A DNA stretch of 64,000 bases. It comes from Crocodylus rhombifer (lineage: Eukaryota; Chordata; Crocodylia; Crocodylidae). The notes beneath the pieces are model-generated. The model made no database searches, was not told where the DNA came from, and saw only the letters and a list, made by a program, of their open reading frames with translations. This document shows, piece by piece, positions 1 to 13,450 of the stretch. The position numbers were made by a program, and so were the translations under genes. How positions within the stretch are numbered: position 1 is the first letter of the stretch; each line of letters starts with the position of its first letter. The stretch is from the NCBI GenBank assembly GCA_038503035.1, contig JAVSML010001159.1, positions 1 to 64,000 of the forward strand, written 5' to 3'.

Positions 1-2908
1 GGGGGGAAGAGTGTCAAGTAATGGGCTCCCCTAAGGGCAAAGGTGGCCTAGGGAGCAGCCCTTTAAAGTCCCCTGGCTCCCAGGCTATTTTTCTACTGGA
101 AGAGATTTCTTCTGGTAGAAATGAGCATCTATATGCAGCCTGTGTTGGAAAGTGCCTTTATGCTGGAGCTACTTCACCATGTTTTCAGAGTAAGGCCAAG
201 TGAATTCAATTGCCAGGCAGCCTTGCTTAGAGCAGAGTTTGGAAGCACAGGTGCCTTCTACAGAGCTTGATTTTGCATAATAAGGTGCTTCTGTATGAGC
301 AGGTTAGGGGTGGCTGTTTACACACAGTTTTTCATCTTTTAATCATTTATACAGCACTGTACACAGCTGCAAAAAGTAGGCAGCCCTTTACAGAAAACTA
401 AGAGTAGGTCCTTGTATATTCTAAGCAGCCTTTACTTTACAGAGCACTGAGTAAGCAAACATAAATGAACTAAACTATGTCAACTCAAAACTGTCCACGC
501 TTTGCTTAATGCACAATGCAGAACTGTGTCACGAACCAGGGAGTAATCATTTCTCTGCTATGGAACAATCTGCCCCAAAGCCTTGATATTGCCTTCAGAT
601 CAATGAGTACTACTGCATGGACTGCAAACTACTGCATACTCTTGTGGGGATGACAAGTCGAAGGGTTACGTTATTACTGTGGAAATGTGAAATGTTAATA
701 GGGTGTACATTATAGAGGAGAATGTAGCTTTTGTGAACTGACAAACTAAACATTTTGGCAAAATAGAGTTATTAAACTGGAAGATAAAAGACACAATAAA
801 GAAAATCAAAATAACCTCAGGGATTTCATCCTGTGCTGGATTCTTGCCGCTGCATTGCCCAGGGGTCCATTAAACCCTAATTTGGCCTTGACAACAAAAG
901 AAAATGCAACATTCCATATTCACTGCTGCTCTCAGTGGGGCACTTATGAAGACTTTTATATTCATGTTGAAGAACAGCTGTTGCTTTCTTAAGAGATTGA
1001 AAAGAATCAGAAAAAGAATGGACGAAGAAGAGCAGGGGTTGCTTGAAAAGCAATGTTTGCAGAAATTGTACTATTTGCTAAAAGGTTGTGATGTATACTC
1101 AGTTTTGCCCCAGTTCTGTACAAAAAAGGAACTATTCACCCAAATTTAAATAAAAACTCCCACATCAGTCCTTAGTAGATTTGCTGCACCAACAGATAAT
1201 GGAGTGAAACCAATTTTAACTCAATGAGGCTTCCACAGTTGGTGCAGCTAAGAGTCTTTATATGGCTGCTCAGTTTTTTAGAATCCAATGTCATTACACA
1301 AAGACACTAAAGCACTGAACGTTAGGGGAAAACAACACCCCTCTGATCATTTGCCTGTGCAATAGTTGGTGCCAGAATAAATAACAGAAAGAAAAGCATT
1401 CAAGCTACCAAGAATATTTCTGTTCAAAAACTCAACGACCAAGATCATTTTTCCTTATGTTACAGACATTTGAAACTCCAGCAATGATTGAAAGCTCATT
1501 TAATTTTATGAGGGAATAGGAGAATAATGCCAAAATACAAATTGCAGAGCTTCATTTAATGAAGACTCAATAAATATTCATCAATGAATATGCCCAGTTG
1601 GAGAGAGTGAGTGGCTGAGTTGCAAAACATTGTGTCCTTTCTTATCTTTATCACTGAAGTTTGAAATGAAATTAGTATGGGGACCTAAGAGTGATTCCCA
1701 ACCAGGGTGCCATGGCTGAGATCCTTTCAAGGGTGCTGTGGGGTGCCATGTAATGTTAGCACTGTTCAGTGTACAAACATGATTCACAAAATAAACCCAG
1801 AGATTTCAAGTAAGAATCCATAGTGTTAAAGTATGCAGACCTTTTGTCTTTCTTCTGCAACAAAAAATTGCTCTAATGAGGAGTGCCTTGAGTCTAGAGA
1901 AGTTCAGAAATACTACTCTAGGCCTCTGGCTGATGGTATTTCCATCAAGCAACAGGTAATATCGCTTGATGGGTACTGTCATACTATGCAACCTTCTACA
2001 TGTTCAGAGGGCAAGCCACCTAGAAGGGGGAATGAGTCTTGGGAACATACCCTGTGAGCAATTCCCAGCAAGGGGAGCTGGAGAGAGCTGTCTCTCTTCA
2101 TCTGTGGTGGGAATGAGAAGTCAGCTTGGCTCTCCCTGTGTGAAGAAGCTGCTCCCCTAATTCTTGTGAAGATCCAAAGAGACCATGTGAAGGCAGGGCA
2201 GGGGGAGCAGCAGGAACACCAGGCCTTGAACTCTCTGGGGTACTTCCAAGGTGCTTTTGTGTCTGTTCTTGTCCTGTCCACAGGTTTCTGAACAAACTCC
2301 CTTCTCCATCTCTCCCCATGTCAGACAAGTAAAGCATGTCACTTGAATATTTGTTTACAGCTCAGCTCTCACCAAGAGGTGCTAATGGTTTCTTAAAGAA
2401 GCAACTTCCTGGTAGTACAACTTTGGGCAGCAGAGTTAAGCAAGAATCACAGAGAGTTTCCTTACAGGAAGGTGAGGGGTGGGAACAGCAGCCTATGCTG
2501 AAATGTTGAAGGACCTCACAAACACTATCACCCTGTATGTGACATGCCACATGTTTAAAATAAAGCTCAACAGAAAGCAGCTGCAAAAATGTTCTACATT
2601 TCTGAACAACAATTCTGCAGCTCATTGGCCATTTTTGTTGTGTGATAATTACTTTGCACATGCACAGGCTGAGGACATGGAAATCCCGGAAATCCGGGAC
2701 ACTGTCCCCCCAGCCAGATTGCACCCCATACCCCTGCATTTGCAGGATACCCATTATAATTCCCAACAGCTGACCAAGACCAGCTTCTGAAATCCAGGAC
2801 TGTCCAGCTAAAACAGGACACATGTAGCAGGTCTAACAAGTTAATTCCACAATAGATATAACGTGTGTCAGGGGCCTAAGACACATCATTATATGGCACA
2901 TGGTAGGC
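1..2908. other. Intergenic DNA, no gene seen
   Basis: Mostly AT-rich sequence with no convincing exon. The frames here are short and unlike any protein I recognise. About 1690-1760 reads like a decayed hAT end (CCCAACCAGGGTGCC followed by a second GGGGTGCC copy). The rest is unassigned. Confidence 0.5.
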
Positions 2909-2916
2909 CTGATTCA

Positions 2917-3684
2917 TAGGGGTGTGTGAAGCAGGCCCCATTTGATTTGGATATGGCCCAAATAAGGGATAGTGATTTGATTCGTTGATTCAGATCACTG
3001 TCCCCAATTTGATTCGGCCAAATCTGAATCTGAAGATTCAGTGCTGATTCAGAGAATCAGCAATTCAGACACAGACACAGCTTTAAAAGCTTTTTCTACA
3101 TACCTTGAGGTACCAGCACAGTTTGTGATTGCTGTGATGCTGGGGCACATGGAGTGCCCCACAGGAGTGTGGTGGGGCCCTCCACATGCTCAGCAGCGAA
3201 CTGGGAAGCTGCCGGGAAGCATGCAGGTGAGCTGCCCCGCACCCCTCCGGCTTGATCAGCTGCAAGGGGCCCCCAGGTGCCCCCCCAGACCCAGGAGGCA
3301 CCAGTCGCCAAGCCAGGGGTGGTGCGGGGGGGGGGAGGGGGCGCTGCATGCTCTCCAGCAGACCCAGAAGTGGACCGGAAGTGCTTCTGCTGCCAAGCAC
3401 ACTGGGGACCCTTCCATGCTTCTGTGGGACACTCCATGTGCCCCAGCATTTCAGCATTCACGAGCCCCTGCTACCTAGAGGTATGTAGAAAAAACATTTA
3501 ATGCTGTCTCTACATACGAATCGCTGAATCTTTCCGAATTTCTCTGAATCGATTCAGAAGGTTCTGATTTGATTCAGCTAGATTAAAGGGTCCTCTGATT
3601 CGATTCAGATTCGGAGATTTGGTCACCGAATTGGGCTGAATCTCTGCTGAATCAAATCAGGGACAGAAGCTTCACACAGCCCTA
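2917..3684. mobile_element. Non-autonomous hAT-like foldback element (768 bp)
   Basis: The ends are inverted: TAGGGGTGTGTGAAGC on the left and, read on the other strand, TAGGGCTGTGTGAAGC on the right. The flanks are 8-bp near-identical duplications, ctgattca (2909-2916) and ctgattct (3685-3692), which fits hAT integration. The subterminal zones are rich in GATTCAGATT-type motifs. The interior is GC-rich and self-complementary: about 3091-3260 pairs with about 3318-3498, for example the CTACATACCTTGAGGTACC stretch against GGTATGTAGAAAAA. There is no transposase frame, so it would need a transposase supplied in trans. Confidence 0.8.
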
Positions 3685-3799
3685 CTGATTCTTCGCTATT
3701 TTCAACAATTTTATACAAATCCTGCTCCTTTCACTTAAATTGAGTCACTTCTGATGTATGTGAATGTAAGAGGGGACTCAAGCACAATATGTCACAAAT

Positions 3800-5170
3800 C
3801 TAACAGTAAGTGCTAACAGCTGTTACTGCTAGCACCCTGACCTCAATCATTGAGCTCCAGTATGCCAATGATGCTGTAGTCTGCACTCACTTGGAAGCAG
3901 ATCTTCGGGCAATTGCCAATGTCTTTACCGAGGCATACAAGAAAATGGGATGGATGGTTAACATTCAGAAGACTAAGGTCCTCCCATCAACAAGCTCTTA
4001 ATGAGCAATACCCTGCTCCAGTAATTCAGATTCACAGGGAGATTCTAGAGAACGTTGAATATTTCCCTTACCTTGGAAGCCATCTCTGGCAGCAGGCTGA
4101 CATCAGTGAAGAAATTCAACGTCATCTCAAATGTGCAAATGCAGCCTTTGGACACCTGAGGAAACAGATGTTCAAAGATCATGACATCAGATCCAACACC
4201 AAGGACACGGTGTATATCAAACAGTTGTAATCCCCATCTTACTCTATGGAGCTGAGATGTGGACAACATACAGGAGACACATCGATGTTGCCTGAGAAAG
4301 AGTCTTTGAATCCAGTGGAAAGACAGATGCACCAACATTAGCGTTCTTTCATAAGCAAACACCATGAGCCTCAAGGTAATGATCATTCAACATCAACTTC
4401 ACTGGGCCAGCCACATCATCCAGATGACTGACTCCAGACTCCTGAAGCAAGTTTTATTCTCCCAGCTCAATCAAAGCATACAATCAAGAGGAGGGCAGAG
4501 AAAGCTGTTCAAGGATGTCCTCAAGGCCAAATTGAAAAAAATGCAACATTGACATCAACTCATGAGAGACTATTGCGCAGGACCACCCTGAATGAACGAA
4601 GAGTTTGCTGCAAGCAGAGCCATCCCTAGGGTACAGCAAATTGAGGCAACCACCCCAGGCCCTGTGCTTTGGGGTGGCCCTGTGGAGCCAGGTGGATCAG
4701 CTGCGGCCCCTCCCATTGGGCCCACCTGGAGCTGGTGGCTTAGCCCCATACCACAAAAGAAGCACAGAGACCTCTACCCTCCTCCCTTTGCAGGGGTACT
4801 ATGGCCCCGCACAGTGTTAAGGGGGCCCCACACAGGCTGATTTGCCCCCCTAGGGTCAGCTTTGCAAAGATCTCAGTAATTTGAAACTTTACAACAACAA
4901 TAGGAGATGGAAAACTGGGAGTTGCAGAAACATCATGTTGCAGACTGAATCAAGAATCTGGAGCCATGCACCCCACATGAAAACATGTGTCCAAGTTGCA
5001 ACAGGGTTCGTTGATCCTGGTTTGGCTTCATCAGCCATCTTTGGACTGACAGATAAGACAATCATGGAAGACAATCGCCCTCATCTGCGAAGGATTGCCA
5101 AAGAAGCAACAGAAGCTGTTACTGTAGCTCATAATAATAACTGGCCTCAAACCAAAACTATTGACCCTTG
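3800..5170 (+). mobile_element. RTE-like LINE fragment, 3' half of ORF2 (degenerate)
   Basis: The + strand encodes pieces of a non-LTR retrotransposon polymerase of the type often mis-annotated as craniofacial development protein 2-like. The reverse-transcriptase catalytic box survives at about 3860 as YAND instead of YADD. It is followed by an FPYLGS-like segment (about 4063) and a QLHWASHII-like segment (about 4393). At about 4985-5040 there is a C-terminal zinc-finger remnant, CPSC...FISHL, which closes this family's ORF. Stops and frameshifts interrupt it throughout. A DNA element at 4615-4864 separates the polymerase part from the zinc-finger part. The catalytic Asp loss and the stops mark it as dead. 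Confidence 0.65.
4615..4864. mobile_element. Small TIR element inserted in the RTE-like LINE
   Basis: The left end CAGAGCCATCCCTAGGGT and the right end (read inverted) CAAAGCTGACCCTAGGGG form imperfect terminal inverted repeats about 250 bp apart. The flanks share gcaag/gcaaag, a possible decayed target duplication. It interrupts coding sequence of the surrounding LINE, which supports insertion. hAT is the best guess at superfamily. Confidence 0.5.
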
Positions 5171-6200
5171 AACTTAGCTGAGGAGGAGGGCACAACATCT
5201 GAACTTGGAGCTCCATCTTAATTCCAACCCTTGTGCTATATTTTTTAAAGAGACCACTGAGCGTTTGTGAAGCACTTAGGAACAAGGCCCTCAAAAGGAC
5301 CAAGAACATTTCAGATATATAGTAATGACTTCGTCTGTTAGGTTACAATTACATCAAAACCCTGCCAGGATTGAGTGTGGATATTTGCCTGCTCCCAGAG
5401 ATTAAGTAGTAAGAAAAACTTCAGAGTTGTTTCCCCTGACCTAGTAACTTTTTTAGCAGGCATGCCACAAATTAGCTCTATACTTTGCCTTCCCCTAGGG
5501 CCTCTTCAATCCCTTTCCCTTACCCAGCCTGCTACTCAGCTTTCTGCTCCCTACACTGTGCTCCCTGCCTGATCTGGCTCCGCTTTCTGCTCCCTACCCT
5601 ATCTGCCATTGCACTGCCTGTCCCCTCCTCAGCCTGATGCATGCCACACAAAGAGGCAGCCCGTGCCACTTGTGGCCCAGTATGAGGCATGAGACTAAAC
5701 CAACCATAATGTAAATGTGAAACAGACTCCAATTGCTCATCCATTACTTTTTGATTGTTTTTAGTTTTTTTTTATATTCTTGCATTGAACATTAAGCAAC
5801 AACCAACAGAAAACAAATAACATCTTAGTATAAGATGATTTAATTCCTTTACTCCTCATACAGTTTATATTCTATGGGAAATTTAATCAACAGAAAATAA
5901 AATATCGCTAGATGTTCCTATTGTATGGTAACATGAAAGATTTTAAAAAGTAACTCACGGAAAGCAACTGTTACAATTAAGTGTCCATATTTGTTATCTT
6001 TGTACACTTGATTATATATGAGAGTCCTTTAAGTTTTTTTTACATGACTTGATTAAAAAAAGAAATCAAGTTATTGAAAAATAATTGTTCAGAGCCCAAA
6101 GTTAATAAACTTAGATCTGCAAATCCAAAGGATTGACAATAGCAGGGTGGCATATGAAGGGTTAACAGGATCAAACATTAAAGGACAGATCTAAAGGTCA
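5171..6200. other. Intergenic, unassigned
   Basis: AT-rich sequence with a pyrimidine-rich patch at about 5480-5620. No exon or clear repeat family recognised. Confidence 0.4.
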
Positions 6201-6201
6201 G

Positions 6202-6300
6202 TCTTCTGTGGCTCAGTGGCTTGCTTGCTGAGTTAATAATAGGCAGGTTGTGAGCCCAAAGCTGGGTGTGGGCCTCTGAGTTTCAGTCTAATACCACAGC
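6202..6300 (+). repeat. Possible tRNA-derived SINE head
   Basis: TGGCTCAGTGG at 6209-6219 matches the Pol III box A consensus exactly. GGTTGTGAGCC, starting at 6246, is a degenerate box B at tRNA-like spacing. It sits immediately upstream of a CR1 fragment. It could equally be chance; the body and tail are not recognisable. Confidence 0.3.
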
Positions 6301-6302
6301 CC

Positions 6303-7360
6303 TGGTAGACTTCAGAAATTTCCTGAAGGGTTACTACAAGTATGTCAGCAACAAGATGAAGAGCAGGGAAAGTGTGGGTCCTTTACTAAATGGGGGAGGC
6401 AACCTAGTGACACATGCCATGTAAAAGGCTGAAGTAACACCTTTTTATGTCAGTCTTTACAGGCAAGGTCAGCTCCCAGACCACTGCACCTGCCAGCACA
6501 GTTTGGGGAGGAGGTGAGCAGCCAACAGTGGCAAAAGAACAGGTTAGGGACTACTTAGAAAAGTTGGATGTGTACAAGACAAAGGGGCCAGATGGGATGC
6601 ACCCGAGGGTGCCGAGAGACTTGGCCAATCTGACTGCAGAGCTGCAGGCCATTATCTTTGAAAACCCGTGGTGATTGGCAGAGGTCCCAGATGATTGGAA
6701 AAGGGCAAATATAGTAAGAAAAAAGGAATAAGGAGAATCCAGGAAACTACAGAACACCCAACAGCACGACAGCCCCCGGAAAAATCATGGGCCAGGTCCT
6801 CAAGGAATCCATTTCTAAGCACTTGGAGGAAAAGGAGGTGACTAATTAGGAACAGTCAGCATGGATTCACCAAGGGCAAGTCATGCTTGAGCAACCTGAT
6901 TGCCTTCTATTGGGCTGCATTAGTAAAAGCATTACCAGAAGATCGAGGGAAGTGATTATTCCCCTCTATTCAGCACTGGTGAGGCCACATCTGGAGTCCT
7001 GTGTCCAGTTTTGGGCCCCCCACTATAGAAAGGATGTGGACAAATTGGAGAGAGTCCAGCAGAGACTCAAAATGGTGAGGGGGCTGGGGCACATGACTTG
7101 TGAGGAGAGCCTGAGGGAACCAGGCTTATTTAATCTGCAGAAGAGAAGACTGAGGGGAGGATTTGATAGTTGTTAACTACCTGAAGAGGGGTTTGAAAGA
7201 GGATGGAGCTGGACTGTTCTCACTGGTGACAGATGACAGAACAAGGAGCAATGGTTTTAAGTTTCAGCAAGGAAAGTTTTTAGGGCCTGGCTAGACAAAA
7301 CCCTGGCTGCAATGATATGGTTGGGGATGTTCCTGCTTTGAGAAGGGAATTGGACTAAGT
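6303..7360 (+). mobile_element. CR1 LINE fragment with internal deletion
   Basis: The + strand encodes CR1 reverse-transcriptase pieces: a KGPDGMHPRV segment at about 6575 and a [12 protein letters not shown] segment at about 6870. It then jumps directly, near 6910, to the C-terminal LGCI...[17 protein letters not shown] region. The catalytic core with the FADD box is missing, so the copy carries an internal deletion. The 3' region runs to 7360, where a hAT MITE begins in place of the usual CR1 tail. Confidence 0.85.
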
Positions 7361-7498
7361 CAGGGGTGGGCAAAATGTGGCCTGCTAGGCCATTCTATCC
7401 AGCCCACGGAGCCCCTAAAAAAATTTAGAAAATTAGTATTTATATGCCCCTGGCTGCCTATCATGTGGCCCACCACCCAAAATAATTGCCCACCACTG
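7361..7498. mobile_element. 138-bp hAT MITE
   Basis: It begins CAGGGGTGGGCAA, and the right end read inverted is CAGTGGTGGGCAA. The 8-bp flanks are gactaagt (7353-7360) and gacgaagt (7499-7506), one mismatch apart. Both features are diagnostic of a short non-autonomous hAT element. It inserted at the end of the CR1 fragment. Confidence 0.85.
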
Positions 7499-7502
7499 GA
7501 CG

Positions 7503-7640
7503 AAGTGGTTCTCAACCATTTTTGTACTGGGACCCATTTGCAAACATCGATAGGATGTTTGTTGATAAGATAAAATGTATGTCGATAAGATGTGCAAATT
7601 CCTCCGATACAAGTGGAGGTTCTGCACCTCGGGTGAAATT
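7503..7640 (+). mobile_element. hAT end fragment (MER5-like start)
   Basis: AGTGGTTCTCAACC followed by TGGGACCCATTTG is the typical opening of Charlie/MER5-type hAT elements. The right end is not clear. It abuts the preceding MITE. Confidence 0.45.
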
Positions 7641-9590
7641 CAGCCCAGTAAATGGAGCACGTGCAAAGTGCCTTGAATCACAAAACCCACTAATGGATAG
7701 GTAAAAGGAGTTGGGGTTAGCAGTGGATAAGACTCTTGCTGTACATTCTGATGACCTTCCCCAAGGAGTGACTACAGAATCAGCTGTATATCCCTATGCA
7801 TTTCCTCTTCAGCTTTTATATACAGTTCCATTTGTTCAGAATAAGACATTTCCACCAACAAGTTTAAAATAGTTTTACAGACGGTTATAGTCTAGGCCTA
7901 AATCACTTTAACAAGGTCCTTGGATAACATCATAAATTAGCAATATGCCAATCTGTGCAATGCAGTGACTTGATAAATGGCTAGAATAAAACCAATAATT
8001 AGAATTACACTAACCAGAATAAATATTCCAAAGCCTCTCAATCTTCGTGTACCAGAGCATAAGCTGGTTACCAGATGGGGTGAGGAAAACATTTTTCTCT
8101 GCAAAGTAGCATACAACTATGGGGCTTTAAGGAGGGTAGAAATGCCTTCTTCTCTTTGAGGCGGTATCTGGCACAGACACGGCTAGAGTCAGTCAACTGA
8201 GCTAGATGGACCCTGTTCCAATACTGCAATTCCACTCCTACAGGTTTTAAAATAAGACTGGTGATATGATGGCATGCCAAGTAATCTGTAAAACATCTGG
8301 TATGATCTTCCATCCAGATTGGTCCTTCACAACTCTATTCCTTTCAAAGTTGCCCAAAGAGGTAAGAGGTGTTTAAATCTATCTTAGAAGAAACGTACTA
8401 TAGTTTTATATGTGCACTTTGGAATTATCCTCCGTTTCATCTTCCCAGAAATATATATCAACAGGATGCTACACATTTTTTATACACTGGAGACATACGG
8501 TGTTTTGCAGATGAAGGGACACTTCATAAAAACACGTGAGAACTTTGATTAGTTTCAGGCTCTTTCCAGTGGTGTTTTTGAGCATGGAGATGTGTGGAGT
8601 CCACCTGTATGTTTCCTGGAACTGGAGCAGTCAGAGCTAAGAATGGCTGTTAGCAGTTTTTACTTTCAGTCAAATATTACTGCTACCTAGAGCAGTAATA
8701 AAAGTCTAATGTTCTCAGACACGATTTTTTTTTTCCACAGAGCACAACAGTTTGGTCTGAGAGGGAGTAGTAGAGAGAGGCCACAGAAAAGCAGGGTTGC
8801 ACATGTGGCAGCAGTTTGTGCTGCTCAAAACTGGTGCCAGCCAGGCTCCCAGCTGCAGAAGCATCATGGCTGCAGCTCCCCAAGGCCCCCAAGACCCTAG
8901 GTAAGGATGTAGGGGCCAGCACAGTTGCTGACCCCAGCCCCCCTTACTCCACCCAGGGTAATCCGGCATGTGCCAGAGGGCACATGGTATGGGTGCTCCC
9001 CAGGTCCCACTGTTACTTGTCCCCAGGGAAACAAGCATCCATGCTCATGTGGATACGGCTTAAAGGATCTTTCCCTTCTGATTGCTGCCTCCAAATCTCT
9101 CTAATATGAGGGGTAGAGGGGAAATCCATTATAAGGAGCACAGTGTGTCCTTCCCCACCATCCTTGGCCCTTCCTGACTAACTTCTTCCCAGCTCCATCA
9201 AATGTGTACTGTTGAGCCCAGGAGAAGACAGGTTTTGGGAACAATGCTAAAGAAATGACATTTTCCTATGTCTCAGCCGCTGGGCAGAAATCTGTTGTGG
9301 GGGGTTAGCAGAGGGAAGTTATTTAGAAATATATTTTTAATTCAAAGAAGAATTGTGCTCCAGGCTTTGTTTTTCCTATAAATGTATACTGATATCATTA
9401 GTAACATCTTTGCTCCCAGAGCTATATGGCTTTCTTTGAAATGAAGCAAAATCCTAAAGCTTTTATTTTGTTAGTAAAATTTCCTAGTAAAAAATTCCTC
9501 AACTTTCATTCCAAATGAGGCATTACAATTTAGTCTTGCTTGGGGCATCAAAAGATCTAAGGCTGGCCCTGGAGCAAAACAGATTTACTT
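7641..9590. other. Intergenic, unassigned
   Basis: No supported gene or well-defined repeat. There are short chance frames only. Confidence 0.4.
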
Positions 9591-9594
9591 CATA

Positions 9595-10655
9595 TCTACT
9601 ACTCTTGCCAGCTTGGTGTCATCTGCAAACTTATTGAGGGTGCGCTCTATGCCATCTTCCAGGTTGTTGATGAAGACATGAAACAAAACCAGCCCCAGGA
9701 CTGACTCCTGAGGCCCTCCACTGGATAGCAGTTGTCAACTAGACATTGAGCCATTAACTACTACTCTCTGAGCCTGATGCTTCAACCAGTTTTCTATCCA
9801 CCTTGCAGTCCATTCATTCAGCCCATACTTCTTTAGCTTGCCTACGAGAATGCTGTGGGAGACGGTATCAAAACCCTTACTAAAATCAAGGTACACCACA
9901 TCCACTGATCTCCCCGCATCCACAGAGCCAGTCACCTTGTCATAGAAGGCAATCAGGTTGGTCAGGCATGACTTGCCCCTGGTGAATCCATGCTGACTGT
10001 TCCTAATCACCTTTTTCTCCTCCAAGTGTTTAGAAATGGATTCCTTGAGGATCTATTCTATAATTTTTTCAGGGACTGAGGTAAGGCTGAGTGGTCTGTA
10101 ATTCCCTGGATCCTCCTTCTTCCCTTTCTTAAATATGGGCATTATGTTTGCCCTTTTCCAATCATCTGGGACCTCTCCTGATTGCCACGAGTTTTCAAAG
10201 ATGATAGCTAATTGCTCTGCAAACACATCAGCTAACTACCTCAACACCCTTAGGTGCATCCCCTCCGGCCTCATGGACTGGTACACATTCAGCTTTTTAA
10301 AGTTGTACCTAACCTGTTCTTTCAGCACTGAGGGCTGCTCACCTCCTCCCTAAACAGTACTGCCTGTTGCAGTAGTCTGGAAGCTGACCTTGTCTGTGAA
10401 GACTGAGGTGATAAAGGCATTAAGCACTTCAGCCTTTACTGCATCCTCTGTCACAAGGTTGCCTCCCCCATTCAGCAAGGGACCCACACTTTCTCTGATC
10501 CTGCTCTTCCTACTGACATGATTGTAGAAACCCTTCTTGTTCCCCTTCACTTCCCTTGCTAGCTGCAACTCCAATTGCGCCTTGGCCTTCCTGCCTTCAT
10601 CCCTGCATGCACAAGCAATACTCTTATATTCTTCCCTAATTAAGGTGCTGTCTCA
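9595..10655 (-). mobile_element. CR1 LINE fragment (reverse transcriptase)
   Basis: The minus strand at 10025-9735 encodes an intact-looking RT segment with [19 protein letters not shown] and [16 protein letters not shown], which is motif A with its first catalytic Asp. Upstream, at 10574-10350, lies the N-terminal part of the RT ORF (ending near a SVFTDKVSFQT segment). The copy ends internally on the low-coordinate side, without the CR1 3' tail. It is broken by stops and is not functional. Confidence 0.85.
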
Positions 10656-10659
10656 GTGA

Positions 10660-13450
10660 AGCCACTAAACATTATTTGGTTTATTTTAATATGGGTTGAA
10701 AAACATCAGCACTTAACCCAGGAGGCTGACTTGCAAAAAAATTGCCACAGTGATTTGTGGTTTTAAGTATCATCTTGCTAATTTTACATGATATATTCTT
10801 GGTCCAGTTTATGTTACAAAGGGTCAATACTTACTCCTTGCAATTTTTATCCAAACCTATTGGTAGCAGACCTGCTAACATCATTTCCTGACCAGAAGGT
10901 TCAAAGCAAAAGCCTAATCCTCTATTATTAACACTTTATTTTGGCAAAACTTCTGTTGAACACCCGTACTTGTAACAAGTCTTTATGCAAATATTCCCAC
11001 TGAAATGGGGATACCTGAATTAATGTTTACAGGATCAGGTCCTATATTTCTCCCTTATCAAATCTGCACTGTTCCAACTTTTCATCAGGGACCCTAGCAG
11101 GAAGTCTAGCCCAGGCTAATTGCCTAGGCAGCCACACCTACCTTGAGTTTCCTTGTCCCTGCTACTTAACTAGCTGGCTTTCTATTTGGTTGCTGGACTA
11201 CCCATTTAACCCAAGCTGTGGCAGCAGGCTCCAAGCTGGCCAATAGTTCTGACGCTAATCTGCTTTGAAAAGCCTTTTGGTTTCTGTACAACAGATAAGC
11301 GTGTGCTGTACATGGTTTTCCTGGTTCCTGACCCTGGTTGGGCTCTGTTCTTGGACTTTGGCTTGTAGGTTGATTCTTGGACCTAGTAACTCAGCATTTG
11401 TTCCCAATCCCTGATCCTGGTCTGTGTTTTGTACTCTGCCCCTGGACTTCTCTCCAGACCTGGTCATTTGGCCCCCAAATTACCCCCTGGCCCCTGCCTT
11501 CCCTCAGTGGCCTAACCACTAGGCAAGATTACCTACATCCCAGTCTCTTACTTTTGGACTGGGCCCTAGTCTACAAGTACCCTGTGTATGAACTGTACAG
11601 TTCTTACTGGATTCAACCCCATGCAGTTCTCTGCTTTGGGAGTCTCTGATCAGTGGCAAAGAGAATGATTAGAGAGCCCTCTAAAACTCAAATATTGTTT
11701 AATCTCAGCAACAGGAAAAATACATTTAGAGAAATAGGATGACTCTCTAGGCATGTCTGTCTGAAACATACACTCAGCATGTTCTTATTTACATACAAAG
11801 TTATACACAACCATTGAAACAATTATTTAGCGCAAGCTGTCTCCTTCTATCCCAGACTTGAGGAAGGGCAATTTATGCCCCAAATCTTGTCTAACATTTC
11901 TCCAGATTATATAGTTGATCCAATAAAAGATATTGCCAAAAAAAAATCCTTGCATTCCCTCATGGAAACCTGTCTAGGTCTAACATCTTCAGATAAGCTC
12001 AGCCTCTGGCTGCTAGTGTGTCTTCTCAGAATGAACAGTTTCCCCACTATTCTGAAATCATGCTCATGTGTTTGATGAGAGGTATTTTACCTTGAGTTAA
12101 ACAACCCTTCTCCATCAAATATCTTCAACAATAAGCATGCAAATAACCCTGTCACATACATAGTAGTCACAAATCTTTTACAGAGCAGCCTGCTTTCCAT
12201 CACAGCTTGTTTTCAGGAACAGTATGGTTCACAACAATGTAATCAGAGTTCTTTGACATATAGATATACATTTGTCTATTCAAACAGGAAATTTTGTTCA
12301 TTGTATTTCACACCATTTTTTGCTTTTAAATAGCCAAATCCTACTATCTTTACACAGACGGAAAACCCATTGACTTCAAATCTCTAAGTCTCTCTGTGCT
12401 CTGTAGCTTAGAATCACCCAAACTTCTTTTTTAGGACTGCATTGATCTTTAAAATATCAATCAATCTACTTAAGTGGTAGTACATGCTGTGAAAGAATAA
12501 GCTGTAGGATCCTATATCTTTTGTGGCAACTAGTGTTGCTGTGACAATAGCACTGGATAAATATAAAGTATAAGCAGCTCATGTGGATCTTTTGTGCACG
12601 AAAATGTTAGAAAGAAAGCAGTGCAATTATTTGCAGAGTTGGGCTGAACCCATTTGGAAAAATGGAAGTACTTTTTTTTATTTGACTTTCCTTCTGATAT
12701 ATAACAAATGGGTCAGAACAAGGCAAAAGCATATGTGGAAACAAAGAATAGTGCACCTCAATGCAATAAAAAAGGCTTTAATACACACAAAGTAATTTCA
12801 GAAGCAATTGCCACCTTCCAAGAATACACATTACTTACAGATCTTTAAGCAGCCACCAGAATAATTCCCTTTGGATGAGTTAAGAAAGCACCTGGAACAA
12901 TCTGTTCCTGTTTCCTGTGTTATGCAGGAGTTCCAACTTGATCACAATGGTTCCTTCTGACTTAAAAAAAAAAATCTTAAAATGATTTTTTCTCCCTCCC
13001 CCATTTCATAGCTAAGCATGCAAAGTGCTTGAAACAAACAGTACAGGTGAGGTGCCAAATCTCTCTCTCTACTTATTCACCAAACTAGATTTCTTTTTAA
13101 CTGAAGAATCCCCCATTTATTTCTAGCAGTAGTGTAAAATTGACATTTTAACTGGATCCTTTGAATGGCATACCCTAAAAGGGTATATGTTCTCATGCAC
13201 TTGGATTTTTGCTTTTCACTGAGAATGGTAGCAAACTCCATCTGCTTCATACCAAGTAGAATAAGCTATTTTTAGTTTATTTTTCTGGGTTTCCCTTAAA
13301 TATTTCTGAGAAGCAAGTGAGCTTTAAAAATGTTTTAATAAGGAAGAGAGATACCATTCTGTCACCCTTGGGAGATGAAATACTTGTGAAATTTTCAGGA
13401 ATGCATTTATGGCCCTGCTTTGGTAAGGCATTTAGTATGCACTTAACTTT
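10660..13450. other. Intergenic; possible LTR-like block at 11.0-11.65 kb
   Basis: About 11040-11640 is a C/T-rich block with TTCCTGGTTCCTGACCCTGG-type wording, reminiscent of LTRs of reptile retroelements. I find no bounded TG...CA ends, primer-binding site or duplication. The remainder is AT-rich and unassigned. Confidence 0.3.

Noticed and set aside
11040..11640. Solo LTR
   Set aside because: Wording resembles reptile LTRs, but no TG...CA ends or target duplication could be found.
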